The translations under genes were made by a program, and so were the position numbers. DNA of 64,000 bases, from positions 2,021,501 to 2,085,500 of the forward strand of contig CANJKZ010000820.1 of the NCBI GenBank assembly GCA_947471745.1, written 5' to 3'. Positions 23,512 to 35,200 of the stretch are shown here, piece after piece. The stretch's first letter is position 1; every line of letters begins with the position of its first letter. The DNA is from Closterium sp. Naga37s-1 (Eukaryota > Streptophyta > Zygnematophyceae > Desmidiales > Closteriaceae). Below the pieces are notes generated by a model, which did no database searches, had not been told where the DNA came from, and worked only from the letters and a program-made list of their open reading frames with translations.

Positions 23512-24191
23512 AAACTAACCAGGGGCGAATGTAAGGTCAGCTCTCAAAGGCACGGCGTGAAGCCAGTCCCCCGCCCCCACCCCTTGCAGGCTAATGAGGC
23601 GTATCGCATGCCCGCGGTGTGTGCCTGGGTGGTCTGTGATCGTGTCTGCTTGCAGCTCTGCAGCTCCTCTCTCGTTGATGTGGCGGGACAGGGCTAGCTA
23701 TAGGTTACCTTGTTCTGCCGGTCTCTCCTTGAACGTCTGTAATGCAGTCCTCGCTGGTGCCGGCAGAGCCGCTTCAAGTGGGATCAACTCGTTGACCTCC
23801 GGTGGGGCGGGGCTCCAAGCATAGTCCAGTAGCGTGACCGCTCGGCTCAGCAGGTACCCCTCAGGCAAGTTCATCTGCCGTAGTAGGTGCTGTGCAGCTG
23901 TGATCGACGCGATGTAGGCTGCTGGTGCCTCCGAGGTAGGGTCGATGATGCCTAGCCCTCCTAGCCTAACCGGTAGGGTGCCTTGCAGCCAAAGCAGACT
24001 CTGTTCCAGCTCACTCACTGGGACCCGTAGTTTCGCCGCTGCAAATGTCGCTCCCATCAGAGATACACTCCATGACCTCCATTCCTCTCTCTCCAGCACC
24101 GCCGCGGGTGTAGTTCACAGCAGATAGGATATCCTGCGTGAGATGCTCCGGGAGAGCATTAGCATGGCGTGCTGGGGGTGAAGCTGGGCTA
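23512..24191 (-). pseudogene. LINE G: RT thumb / connector region
   Basis: The minus strand encodes EREEWRSWSVSLMGATFAAA, LRVPVSELEQSLLWLQG and RLGGLGIIDPTSEAPAAYIA (24099-23698), matching the post-RT region of LINE I. It stops at 23698, before the part that should read into 17366. The interruption by Copia C and extra frame breaks near 24100-24190 make this copy non-functional. Confidence 0.75.
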
Positions 24192-26000
24192 TCAGGGGTA
24201 GCGGAGCGGATGCCTCTGTGAGTCGCGTCTGTGCCTGGTTGATGCAGAAGGCAGGTGAGCCGATGGGGCTCCCCAAAACTCCAATGCCGTTGGTGTTAAT
24301 TGGCAGGCCATGTGGTGGTGGTATCTCGTTTCCTCCCCCTGTGCTCTGCTTCCATCCTGTGGACTTGGCAATGTTGCAGCGGACCTGTTTCCAACCGCGT
24401 CCCGGGGTCCCACGATGGTGATGTCATCGGCGTATGCAACGATCGCCACTTCGGGGAGGAGTGTTGCAGTGCTCTGGAGTGTTGGTTGGATCGCCGCCGC
24501 AAAGAGAAGCGGGCCCAGTGGATCTCCGTGACGGACTCCTCGGCTGCTCATGATCTGGTCGACTCCGAGCTTGTGGTCCAGTAGAAGACGGGACGGACCG
24601 TCGTACAGCGTGCGGACGAGGGGCAGAAGTGAAAGCAGGCTAGATTGCGATAGCTCTTGGAAAAACGCCGGTCGTTCGACGCTATTGAATGCATTCTCGA
24701 TGTCAAGCTGTAGCGCCACGCGGGTCTCGTCCTCTCTAAGCAGCGCCCGGACTGAGTGTATGATGCACTCCGCGCCTCCAGTGACCCCTACACCAAACTG
24801 CACGGGAAGAAAGAAGTCGCGAATGTTCGGCGCTAATTCCTTCAGGGCTGCTTTTGCCACGATGCGGAGTAGCGCTTCTCCGATAGCAATAGGACGCACG
24901 CCGCCCCCCGGGTTTTCCAGGGCGATGAGTTTCGAAGGAAGCAGTAAGTTGCGCACGGCTTGGGTCTGGAAAGTGCTAAGGAGGTAGCTGACTGTTTTAG
25001 CGAGGAGTATGAGCACCTCCTCATTTGCGAGCGCAGGATCCTTAACATGCTCAAAACATATGCCCGAAGGCCCTGCTCCCACTCCATTCGGGCATCGCTT
25101 AAGTATTTCGCGGAGGTCGTCAGGGGTTATTCCCAGTGCTGAGTGGGTGTAGCGGGTAACACATATCGTGGAGGGCAGGGCCGCCTCAGGGTGTTTCGCC
25201 TGCAGTGCAGCGAGCGTCGCTGGTGTGGCTTCTGCGAGTGGGGTCATGCGTAACGCTGCAACTGCTTTCAAGATGTTACCCTTTCTCATCAATCCCTCCG
25301 CCCTAGCACAAAGTCCAGCGTCGTCTGCTTGGTGTCGTGTTGGGTTCTCCATGTCGGGGATGATTTTTGCCTCCTCGAAGAGTTCCCCCCATCTGCCTTG
25401 CTGGAATCGGTGCAGCCTGTCCTCAATCCCTGTCCATCGGCTTCCTTCCACTGGTTCAGGAAGAGGTCGTAGGGTCAGCCTCGGAAGGAATTGCAGGATG
25501 GCCCATGCCCCTGGGCAATCAGGAAGATTCGTGAGGCGCAGGAGTGGTGCTAGGACACAGAGGGTGTAGCTCTCCAAAATTTTGGGGGGCATTCTCCGAA
25601 CCAAAATAGGTTGGTCGCCCCGCTGGAGTGGTGTAACTTCCCACGTGGCTGCCTGTTGCCAGATGGCGTTGTCTGCCGCCAGGTCGGCAGGTGACTGAAC
25701 CTTCGGCTCTCCTGAGTCTCTTTGGCTCTCCCCCGCTACTACTCCGGTCTCTCTTCTCTCCTCAGGGTTTACCACTTGGTGGTTTCTCTGCTGGGGGTTT
25801 CTCTCACCCGTGCTGCGCCTCCTAGCTCTCCTTGCCGTGCCTCCTTCCTCCTCCAGTGAGATCTCTTCTGAGGCTTGTGATGCCTCAGCTACATATTCCT
25901 CCCCGTCATCGATGTTGTCAGATTCCTCTGCTTCCTGATTCGCCGGTGGCACATCTTGTTCTGGTCGTTCGTGGCGTTCCCGCCACGTCCCCAATCTCAC
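24192..26000 (-). pseudogene. LINE G: reverse transcriptase
   Basis: This frame continues from the upstream part after one in-frame TGA (26205). It has an acidic N-terminal stretch, then RT blocks: GVGAGPSGICFEHVK, RPIAIGEALLRIVAKAAL, LQLDIENAFNSVERPAFF, SSRGVRHGDPLGPLLF and AYADDITIVGP. YADD is intact, but block 4 reads RHGDP where LINE I has RQGDP, and sequence after YADD loses similarity to LINE I, which points to a deletion or frameshift near 24420. RT activity would copy LINE RNA at the nicked target. Confidence 0.85.
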
Positions 26001-26204
26001 AAGCGCCTCTCTTCCCCCGACGATTGCGCCTCCGCCCCGTCTTCCGCCTCTTCCCCCGCGCCCTCCGCCTCGGGCCCCGCGAGCCGTCTCGCCTCCTCCG
26101 GCCTGGATCTCGTTGATCCGCCCTCCGCCCCCAGCTTGTGGCGCTCTTCCCGCCGAGATCCACGGTGAGAGTGTCTGTCTGGTCCCACCTCCCCTTGGTT
26201 GGCC

Positions 26205-27521
26205 TCAGGTGATGCCCCGTGCGCGTGTTGTGCTCCGCGTTTCTCGCCGTGGCGCTTGCGGGGCCCCCGCTTCCGGTGCTATGCGTCCCGCCCTTATGTC
26301 CAAAGTTATTGCTTGCCTGACACTACTCTCCCCTTCGTTGTCCAATCCGTGGCTCCGCAGATGGCGGTTGATGCCCTTGCGATCGTGACGTCTGCTCTTG
26401 CCGAAGCCAACCCCGGAGGGGACCCGGGTCCCTATCGCAAGAGCAGACGTCATCCGGGTCCCAGCCCTGCTCTTGCGATAGCAGACCCTAAGCCAGGTCC
26501 CAGCCCTGCTCCAGGCCTTCTCGGCGCTGGCTGGGCCCGCATCTTCTGCCTCGATGTTGTCCGGGCATCGTCGGAGGCGACGCCGTTCGCGAAATGCGCT
26601 ATCACCCTCCGCATGGCCATGCTCCCGCGTGCTTGCGGCCACGGCGGCAGCAGGAGTTCCGGCGCACGCAGCGGCAGGCGTCTCGGACACCTCCGCACCG
26701 ACTGCAGCCACTGCCTCTGTCAATGCCCTCGGCGGCTGTGACTGCTCCGGCTCCTCCGCCTGTGACGGCTCCCCAACCGGTCCAAAACCAGGTCCAGATT
26801 CCTCTGCAGGCGGCGGGGGAGACGCGGTCATCGTCGCCTCCAGGGCCACAACTCCAACCCACACTCTTCCAGCCACAGCGTCGTCAGCAGCCCCAGCCTT
26901 GACCGCAGTGGCCGCGTCAAACCTCGCAGTCAGCTCATGAGCTTCCATTCCCACGCCTTCCTCAGTCTCCTCGGCAGCAGCAACCCCCACCGTAGGTGTC
27001 TCAGGACACCGATCCCGATCCCCCTGCCCCGTTGTCAGTGTTAACTCCGCCGACCTCCCCTCGTCGCGACCGCGTCGAGACGTGCGTTGGGCACGTGGAG
27101 ACTTGCCTGTCCCTGCTGGCGATGGTCCTGGACCAACTGCATGTGTATCAGTCGCGTCTGTCGCGACCTGGAGATGTGCCTCCTCCAATGGCGCAGCAGG
27201 AACAGGAGGAGGCGGCCGCAGCAGCGATGCAGATGCTGCACATGCTGCCCTTGATCGGCCTGGTGCCGGGCACCCCTGGATCCGCGTTGGGGCCTGGCCC
27301 TGCCTCACTGAGGAGGCTTGCCCTTCCCGCACTGCAGGCACCACGCGACCTCGTGCCAGCTGCCGCGTCCGTGCTGCGCTGGATGGACGGGCGGCTTTCT
27401 TGGATTTTGGCTGAGTACTGGGCCCCTTCCCTTTGCCAGCCTCCTTGGTTCCCAGTCTGGATTTGGGCTTCCCCATGGCTTTAACTCCTCGCCTGGGGTT
27501 GTTGATGTTGTTGTAGGTCAC
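26205..27521 (-). pseudogene. LINE G: N-terminal region of the polyprotein
   Basis: This open region begins MTYNNINNPRRGVKAMGKPK and runs 438 codons to a TGA at 26205. The same frame then continues to the RT with no further stop. It is Ala/Pro/Arg-rich with basic stretches near the start and an Arg/Gly-rich segment after the stop. I see no APE endonuclease and no clear zinc finger. A nucleic-acid-binding role would be typical but is inference. Confidence 0.6.
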
Positions 27522-27716
27522 CCTAATGCATGTTGTACCCCATATTGTATTTATATGTTCCCCCCTTCTCCCCTTGCCACCCCTGTTTTCTGAGAGTAAA
27601 GGAACTCAACAGAACAGAATGAGGGGGAAAGAAGGACTCCCAGGGCTTATATACTAGCTAGGAGGCGCTAAGAGAGGCTAAGAGAGGCTGAGAGGCTAAG
27701 GACTGGCTCCTAGTGC
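27522..27716 (-). promoter_or_regulatory. LINE G 5' UTR with TATA-like site
   Basis: Read on the minus strand the stretch goes from the (GA)n of LINE H through repeated CCTCTCTTAG units, then CTAGTATATAAGCCC (about 27642-27656), then AT-rich leader to the ATG at 27521. The TATATAA is a plausible internal promoter, but there is no direct evidence of transcription. Confidence 0.4.
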
Positions 27717-27733
27717 CTCTCTCTCTCTCTCTC
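27717..27733 (-). repeat. Short (GA)n tail of LINE H
   Basis: Seventeen bases of alternating CT on the plus strand, (GA)n on the minus, lie exactly between the 3' end of LINE H and the 5' end of LINE G. LINE I ends the same way. Confidence 0.7.
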
Positions 27734-28503
27734 AAGCAGTCCTTGATTGATAGGTTCACAGGGGTACAGGCATGGTAGGAATAGAGCTAGACAGGCCTAG
27801 GCATTGGAGCTACTAATCATGCAAGGCAGGAACGTGAAGCAAGCAGGACATCTGCACACAGACAAGCCGGTCAGGTGAGGCAGGGCAAGCAGACAAGGCA
27901 AGGCAAGGCAAACCAGCGAGACAGGGCACTGAAAGGCAAGGCCAAGCACGGCCAGGAGTGCAGGCAGGCAGGCCATTCAGGCCAATCATGCAGCAACCGA
28001 GCCATGGCTACATCCCTGGCCAACACCTACTCCTACCTACTGAGCCATCACAACATCCAGCTCATCCTCCAGCACTTGCCAGAGGTCCCCCAGGCTAGGT
28101 TCCCAAGGGTCCCTAGCAGCCTGGGGGAACGCTGCCTCATCAGAGAGGTTTGACTTGTTCAGATAGGATGTTGCCTGGGAGCGCTGCAGCATCACAGACC
28201 AGCGCTGCCGGTAGTGTGCAGTGAGCCGTGCAGTCGTCGTTGTCAACTTCCCCTGGCGGTACTTCTTCTTGGCCGCTGAGGTGGCCAGTAGCCGTAGGAA
28301 CTCCTGTGTGTCCGAGGACAGGGCCCCATACGTCTCAACCGCGAGGCCAAAGAAGCCGACGTAGTCTGGCCGATCCTCATATTCCCTGTGCTTCCTAGCC
28401 GAGGCCTCCTCAGCCGCCCACCCCGGTGGTTTCCGTGCCCTGGTGTCGCGCTGCTGGAGCACAGGGTCAGTCACTGTCACGTCTGTAACCCAGGTCTCGT
28501 TTG
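27734..28503 (-). mobile_element. LINE H, 5'-truncated copy
   Basis: Only the last 147 or so codons and the 3' UTR remain. The minus strand reads VTVTDPVLQQRDTRARKPPG through LEDELDVVMAQ (28480-28037), nearly the same as the end of LINE G, followed by a GGCAAGGCA-rich 3' UTR (28036-27734). The 5' end breaks off inside the endonuclease domain and abuts the long (GA)n tail of LINE I. 5' truncation is usual for target-primed LINE insertion. Confidence 0.85.

Positions 28504-28597
<94 letters not shown>
28504..28597 (-). repeat. (GA)n microsatellite tail of LINE I
   Basis: About 94 bp of nearly perfect CT on the plus strand (one A near 28521) separate the truncated 5' end of LINE H from the 3' UTR of LINE I. 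Its position at the element's 3' end, repeated at LINE H, argues it is the LINE tail or its target. Confidence 0.8.
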
Positions 28598-28601
<4 letters not shown>

Positions 28602-30926
28602 AGTCATGCATTGATAGTGGTCATAGGGTACAGACATGGCAGGGAGTGGTTGTAGCTAGTCTATCTATGCTTGTAGGGAACCCAGTATCCAAAGCTAACA
28701 AACAAGACAACATGCAAGCAAAGAAAAACTAGCAAGCAGAGCAGAGCCGGCAATGCAGGCCTATGAAGCATGCCTTGTGTGTGTAAAACCACAGTCCCTG
28801 AGCACTGAACAGACCGATCAACAGTAGCCACCCCCGTCCTTGAACGCCTCCCCATCCTACCGCAGTGCCCCTGCCCTCTCCTTGCCTCGTGCTCTCACCC
28901 TCCTTCCGTCACCCTCCTTTCTCTCTTTCCCCTCTAAGCCGCCCTGGCAGGGGCCTCCCGCTCCTCATACTCATCTGTTGTCATCTGCCACAGGTCCCCA
29001 AGCCGTGGTGCCCATGGGTCAGCCGCTGCCTGAGGGAAGGCCGCCTCTGCCGCACGGTTGGACTTGGACAGAAGTGATATGGCCTGGCTTCGCTGTAGCA
29101 TCACCGACCATCTCTGGCGGTAGTGAGCATTGAGCCTGGCTGCTGTGGTGGTAAGGCGGCCCTGCCTGAACTTTGTCTTAGCGGCATTGGTGGCCAACAT
29201 GCGGAGGAATTGAAGCGTGTCAGCAGCCATCGCGCCGTAGGTCTCAACTGCTAGCCCGAAGAAGCCGGCGTAGCTGGGCCGCCCCTCATACTCCCGGTGT
29301 TTCCTCTGGGAAGCTTCCTCTGCTGCTCACCCCGACAGCCTACGTGCCCTCGTGTCCCTGTTTTGCAGCACTGGATCAGTAACAGTGACGTCAGTCACCC
29401 ATGTTTCGCCCGATTCCTGGTCCCGGATGGCCAGGTCCGCCCGTTTCCGAAGGACTGGGGGTGAGAAAGCGCAGGTCTCGTGGAACACCTTGAAGCCCGC
29501 CTCGTTCGCCATCCACAACGCCGCGTAGACAAGCGCGTTGTGGATTCTGACCGCATCCCCACCGTCCTGGCAGCGCAGCAGGTGGTTAGGCAGGCTCTTG
29601 TCCAGGATTGCAGAGTTGCTTCGCTTGCATGGGCAGACCTCGGCGACCGGGAGCTCCATGCACAGGCGGAGGCCTAGGGCTAACGAGAACTGACCAGGGG
29701 AGATGCTAAGGTCGGCTCTCGTCGGCACAGCATGGAGCCAATCTCCTGCTCCCGCCCCTTTCAAACTGATGAGTCGTATAGCGTGGCCCCTGTTGGTGCC
29801 CGGCCGGTCAACTACAGTGTTGCCTAAGAGGTCCACCGCCCTCTGTTGGTTGATGAGTTTAGAGAGGCGCAGCTGCAGGCTGCCTGTGCCCGTGTTCTCT
29901 GTTGTGAACTGGCCTAGCGCTGACTGTGCCAGGGCCGGGAGGCTTGCCTCCAAGGAGGTAAGGGGGTTGCTGTCCGGGGGCGGTGGGGACCACTCGTGGG
30001 AGAGCAGAGTTGTAGCGCGGTGGAGCAGGCAGTCCGTAGGTAGATTCAGCTGCAGCAGAAGGGAATGGGCGGCTGTGACCGATGCTATGTAGGCGGCAGG
30101 GGCCTCCGAGCATGGGTCTATGATGCCCAGGCCGCCCAGTCTGATCGGTAACGTTGCTTGCCGCCATAGGAGGCTCTGCTCCAGCTCCGACGTTGGGATG
30201 CGAAGCTTTGCCGCCGTGAGTGCTGATCCCACCAAGCCTTCACTCCACTCCCTCCACTCCCTCCTACTTAGAGTCGATGCCGGTGTCGTCCGCAGTAGGT
30301 ATGAGATCCGACGGGATATGCTGCGTGATAGGATCAGTAGCGCGTGCTGCGGGTTCAGCCGGGCGATGAGCGGGAGCGGGGTAACCGCGTCCTCCAGCGT
30401 AGCTCTGACTTGGCCTGTGCAGTAGTCATCGTGTCCGATAGGGCTGCCTAGCACCTTTATACCACCAGGGCTGGCAACCAAACCGTCCGGCAGCTCGGCG
30501 TTGGCTTCACCATAGGATTGGGCCCATGCAGATGATTTAGCGATGTTGCAGCGCAACCCCAGCTCCGCCAGCTTGCTCGTGATCGTACGGAAGGCCAGAC
30601 AGGCGGATTCCAGTGGGCCGACCACGGTGATGTCGTCAGCATAAGCCGTGATTGCAACTTCCGGCACGGATGAGGCGACACTGAGGAGTGTAGGCTGAAT
30701 AGCCGTTGCAAAAAGAAGCGGTCCGAGAGGATCGCCTTGTCGCACGCCCCTGGAGCTCAGGATGTGGTCGGTGCCAAGTCGTGGGTCAACTAGCAGGCGA
30801 GACGGCCCATCATAGAGGTTGCGGACTAGAGGGAGAAGCGGGCTAAGGCTAGACCATTGCAGAGCTCCTAGGAATGCCGGCCGTTCCACACTGTTAAAAG
30901 CATTCTCCACGTCCAGCTGGAGTGCT
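28598..30926 (-). pseudogene. LINE I: RT, connector, zinc finger and endonuclease
   Basis: From about 30920 to 29327 the frame is open: LQLDVENAFNSVERPAFLGA, SSRGVRQGDPLGPLLFATA, an intact AYADDITVVGP, a long connector (RLGGLGIIDPCSEAPAAYIA), CPCKR ... LPNHLLRC, then RKRADLAIRD, fourteen residues, and DVTVTDP. A TGA at 29327 replaces the Trp seen at this spot in G and H (GWAAEEA); the frame resumes and ends near 28934. The 3' UTR is 28933-28598. The 5' part is cut off by the Copia B' LTR at 30927. It is the best RT copy of this LINE family in the window. Confidence 0.88.
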
Positions 30927-31757
30927 TGTTGGTGCAACCCTACGGTTTGCACTCGGCTTGTTGTCCGTGTGCGTGCATGCGTGTGTGCATGGAATGGAAT
31001 GAGTGCATGAAATAAATATATATTTCATGCTTATAATAGTGTGTGAATGATGGGTCATGATGTCGAGTGTGTGTGTCAAGTCAATAGCGAATTATCGCTA
31101 GTCGCGTGTAACGTGGTCGTTTTGTGTGTCCCGCGTGGTTTCTATATTGTCGTGCGCGGTTTCTATTTTGTCGCTTGTCGAACGTTCGGCGTGTCGCAGG
31201 TGTGTGCAGCAGACCCATCAAGAACTCAAGGATGATTTTGTGATGAAGAACCCGAGCCCCTGGTGTCAACATTCAAGTGATCGCGAAGCTCGCCAAAAGG
31301 GTACACCTCAAGATATTGAAGATAGTTACATTACTTTGTGTAGTGTAACATTTCAGTTGGTGTAGGCCCTTGTGAAGGGTAGTTTCGAGACCCTTCTTGG
31401 TTGGGGACAGTGTGGCACTGTTCCACATCACTGTACCTCGGCTCTTGGGGTTTGTAGGAGCTGGGAGTCATTCCCAACTCGTAACTCTTCCTAACTCTTC
31501 CTATTGTGTGTTCTAAGACTATAGTGGCTGCCATAGTGCCGTTCGTTCAAACCGACACTGTGTCGTCAATACTTGGTGAAATCGTGCGATCTAAATTGTC
31601 TATTGTAGGCGACGTTAAGGCGCTCCAGATCCAATTGAATCAGGTAATTTGAAGTTGTGACCAGAACGCTATGAACGTTTGAAGCCGTTGTGCAGAAATC
31701 CGACTGTGCACTCTATCTTTCGTTTTAGGCACATTGGAGCCTATTGTGACTATAACA
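30927..31757 (+). repeat. 5' LTR of Copia B' (831 bp)
   Basis: The LTR starts TGTTGGTGCAACC and ends GACTATAACA. A perfect 10-bp inverted repeat (GCATGAAATA at 31005-31014, TATTTCATGC at 31021-31030) encloses the AT-rich core, the probable promoter. Matching LTRs lie at 7268-8104 (inverted) and 60422-61240. Confidence 0.9.
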
Positions 31758-31759
31758 AG

Positions 31760-31772
31760 TGGTATCAGAGCC
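31760..31772 (+). promoter_or_regulatory. Primer-binding site of Copia B'
   Basis: TGGTATCAGAGCC lies two bases after the LTR and matches the usual plant copia site complementary to the 3' end of initiator tRNA-Met. It is the cleanest primer site in the window apart from Copia E. Confidence 0.9.
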
Positions 31773-31791
31773 CCTTGGAGCAGTTTTGACA

Positions 31792-32290
31792 ATGGCTAGA
31801 CCTGAGGAAAGGGGTGGCAGAGGTGCTGGTGGCAATGGAGATGCCCAAGCACAAGGCCAAGCCCGTGAGTCAGCCGTGGCGCCCGTGCAACCGACTCTTG
31901 GACCTTCTAGGGACGAACCAAGAGTGTTCGGGCTTGACAAGTTCAACGGCGACAACTTTGCTGAATGGTCCTTCAGAATGGAGAATGTGTTCGACCACTA
32001 TGACCTGCTGGAGGTGATGGAAGGAACGGAGAAGCGTCCCGAGAACGACCCGGAGAAGAGCCCGTGGGTGCGGAAGAGCGCACAAGGCTACCTCCTACTT
32101 GGGCAAGCGTTGGGGAGCAGCCAGATCCGTCACATCAAGCCGTTCCAGCGTGAACCAGAGAAGGGACCAAAGGCATGGGCTGCTCTCAAGGGTGTACACG
32201 CTCCTGCAACAGCGGTGGTAGCTGTGGTGTTGGAACGGCAAATGGCGACGCTACGAAGGAAGATGAACCCGTGGAAGACGGGGTGCAGAA
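31792..32290 (+). pseudogene. Copia B' gag N-terminal part (frameshifted)
   Basis: The ATG at 31792 (MARPEERGGRGAGGNG) opens a copia gag of the UBN2 type: FGLDKFNGDNFAEWSFRMEN, a conserved copia pattern, then WAALKGVHAPATAV and LERQMATL. At about 32255-32285 the frame slips, reading KMNPWKTG instead of the EDEPVEDGVQKFFDLL found in the next frame, which carries on the gag. A one-base change near CTACGAAGGAAGATG would explain it. Gag forms the particle shell. Confidence 0.8.
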
Positions 32291-35200
32291 ATTCTTCGAC
32301 TTGTTGACGCGGCTTGAGGGAGCTGATTTGAACTACAGTGAGCTCCAGAAGAAGACCAAGTTGCTGGCCCTACTCCCCGAGTCGTGGTCCTCGCTCATCA
32401 CCAACTTGAACCGTGACCTGCCCCGTCTCTCGCTTGAAGACGTGAAACGCACAATCCTACAAGAGGACTTCCGCCGCCGTGAGTTGGCGAGTGCGGGTGG
32501 CGCTGGGGCAGCAAGCGTCGGCCGTGGATATGGCCGAGGAAGAGGCAGAGGACGAGGGGGAGGAAGGTTTGGTGGCAGCAACTTCGGTGGAGGCCGCGGG
32601 AGTGGCGGTTACGGTAGCGACGACAAGAGCTACGGGCGCGGTCGCGGCCGATTCGATGGCGAGTGCCATTATTGTCATAAGACCGGACACATGTGGCGCG
32701 ATTGCTACAAGCTCCCTGATGGTTGGAACCCTGCTCAAGACCAAGAGGGTAGAGGAGCAGGTGGAGGCAGAGGAAGAGGCCGTGGAGGCCGTGGAGGCCA
32801 TGGCGGCCGTGGTGGCGGAGCTGCAAACATGAAGAGCGGAGACAACGACAAGGACCCGAGCGACGATCGGTACCCGGGTCTATTCTACTTTGTGTCGACG
32901 CAAGTACCAGCTGGTTCAGAGAAGGATGAAGGCTTTGAGGAGCCAGCAGCTGTGGGGAAGGTGACCCTACACCCCCTGGACTATTGGGTGATCGATAGTG
33001 GCGCTACCTATAGCATGACACCTCGCCCGGACTTGCTCACCGAACTCGAGCCGTCACCAGTGAAGCATGTCACATCGGCTTTGGGGCAGCGAGCAGAGGT
33101 GAAAGGCATGGGCAAGGCCATGTTCAAGGGTGCTGATGGGAAGATAGTGGGCCTCAAGAACGTGCTTTGGGTGCCCAGCCTTGCTGCGAACCTGATTTCC
33201 GTGCGGCGATTGGCAAAGGCCGGCATGGACACGAACTCGAAGGGAGCCAAGACCTACACCGCAAGGCTTGGCGAGTGGATTCTATGGGACCTTCATGAGG
33301 ATAGGGACGTCTACAATGAGATGTGGCAGATCCCTGTGGTCCCCATGCCTAAGGAGACGCAAGTGGCACCAAGCGTCAGCACCAAGGGTGAAACGGTTGG
33401 TAGCGGCGATGGTGCGAACGGTCGCGCTAAGGAGAACGAGTCCAAGAAGAGCAATCTTGGAGGGACCAGCAAGCTCGGTGAACCTAAGGAGAGAGGTGCA
33501 GCAGCCAAGGAGCAGCACAAGGGTGAGGAGAACCCCGAGGCAGCAGCGGAGGAGGAGTACGGAGAGAGCAGGTGGGGCGCTATTGCGAGTGCGGCATTCT
33601 CCAATCCGACTTCGGCTACGGGGGAGTGTGATTGGCTTACCTTGCATCGGCGAATGGGGCATGTGGCCCTGCCTATCTTGCAGCAGCTAGTGAAGAATGA
33701 GATGGTTGATGGCATACATGTGAAGGGGGAGCCTGATGAGGTGCTTGGCTGCCCGACGTGCATTCAAGCCAAGTTCACCCGGTTTCCGTTCCCTAGTTCG
33801 GAGGCAACGGCAAAGGCACCACTTGATGAGGTGGTGATGGACGTGGTGGGCCCCCTGAAGCTTGGAGCTGCTGGAGCTGAGTATTTTCTCACCATTGTCG
33901 ACGTCTACACCCGCATGACTTGGGTGTATGTGCTGGCCAAGAAGAGCGACGTGGCTGAAACGTTGAAGACGGATTGGTTCCCGATGGTGGAGCGGCAACA
34001 AGACCGTCTAGTCAAGTCAATCCGCACCGATCGAGGGGGAGAGTTCCTGAGCAAGGAGTTTGGGTTGTGGCTGAAGAAGAATGGTATTCGGCACTCCCTC
34101 ACCATGCCATACTCCCCTGCAATGAACGGCATCGCCGAGCGAGCGAACCGCACAATCACGGAGGCGGCACGCGGGTTGCTCATTGAAGCCGGGCTACCCG
34201 ACTATTTCTGGCCTGATGCGGTGCGGAGCGCGTGTGTGGCCAAGAACAGAGCCTTGACTCATGTGGGAGCAGACAAATGGGTGCCCTATGTGGAGTGGCT
34301 AGGAAGGAAGCCAAAGGTGGATATGCTTTGGGTGTTCGGGTGCATGTGCATGGCGCTCGTGCCTAAGCATCTTCGGCACAACAAGCTTGGTGCCAAGGCA
34401 GTGTGGGCCGTGCACTTGGGCATGGCTCAAAACAGCAAGGGATGGCTTCTTTGGGACCCATTCACCAAGAAGTTCTTGGTGAGCAGGGACTGCAAATTCA
34501 TGGAGAACTTCATGTACAAGGATTGGAAGGCGGAGAATGAGGCGAAGATAGGCGTGCGGTTTGGGGAGGTGAAGAGTTCCGGTTTGGAGCATGTGGAGCT
34601 GCCTTTGGAGCTGAGCAGCGGCAGCACAACCACGAGGCAATCCTCCCTTGTGAATGGGGGAGAGGAGGCCAATGATGCAGAGGAAGAAGAGGAGGAGGTG
34701 CAGCAAGTGAGCGAGCGTGCACCGTCACTCCCTTCCCGTACTACGAGTGCTCCACGGATTCGAGCCACACCGCAGCAACGCCAAGGCCTTCAAGTCCCTG
34801 CAGTTGAGGAGGAACGAAGGGGGAAGAGGAGAGTTCAACCCCCTAATAGGCTGACCTATGATGCGCCGGGAAATCAGGGCAAGACAGCCCTGGCCGGAGC
34901 GGCAATGATGGTCGGAGACGACGAGGAGAGTGACTACGAGGAGTGTGCCTTCGCGTTCTTCTCTCCGGTGGAGATGCCGGGAGAACCAGCAACTCTCAAG
35001 GAGGCTTTGGAGAGTAGTGATGCTGAGGAGTGGAAGAAGGCCATGGAGAGTGAGCTGAAGAGCATCGAGGAGAATGACACGTTTGAATTGGTGGAGCTAC
35101 CGGAGGGGCGTACGGCGATAGCGTCCAAGTGGCTCTTCAAAATCAAGTCGGATGCCGACGGCAAGATCGAGTGCTACAAGTCTAGGCTTGTAGCCAAGGG

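Noticed and set aside
26205..27521. Separate host gene upstream of LINE G RT
   Set aside because: It is in the same frame as the RT with a single intervening stop and lies at the usual N-terminal place of the LINE polyprotein.
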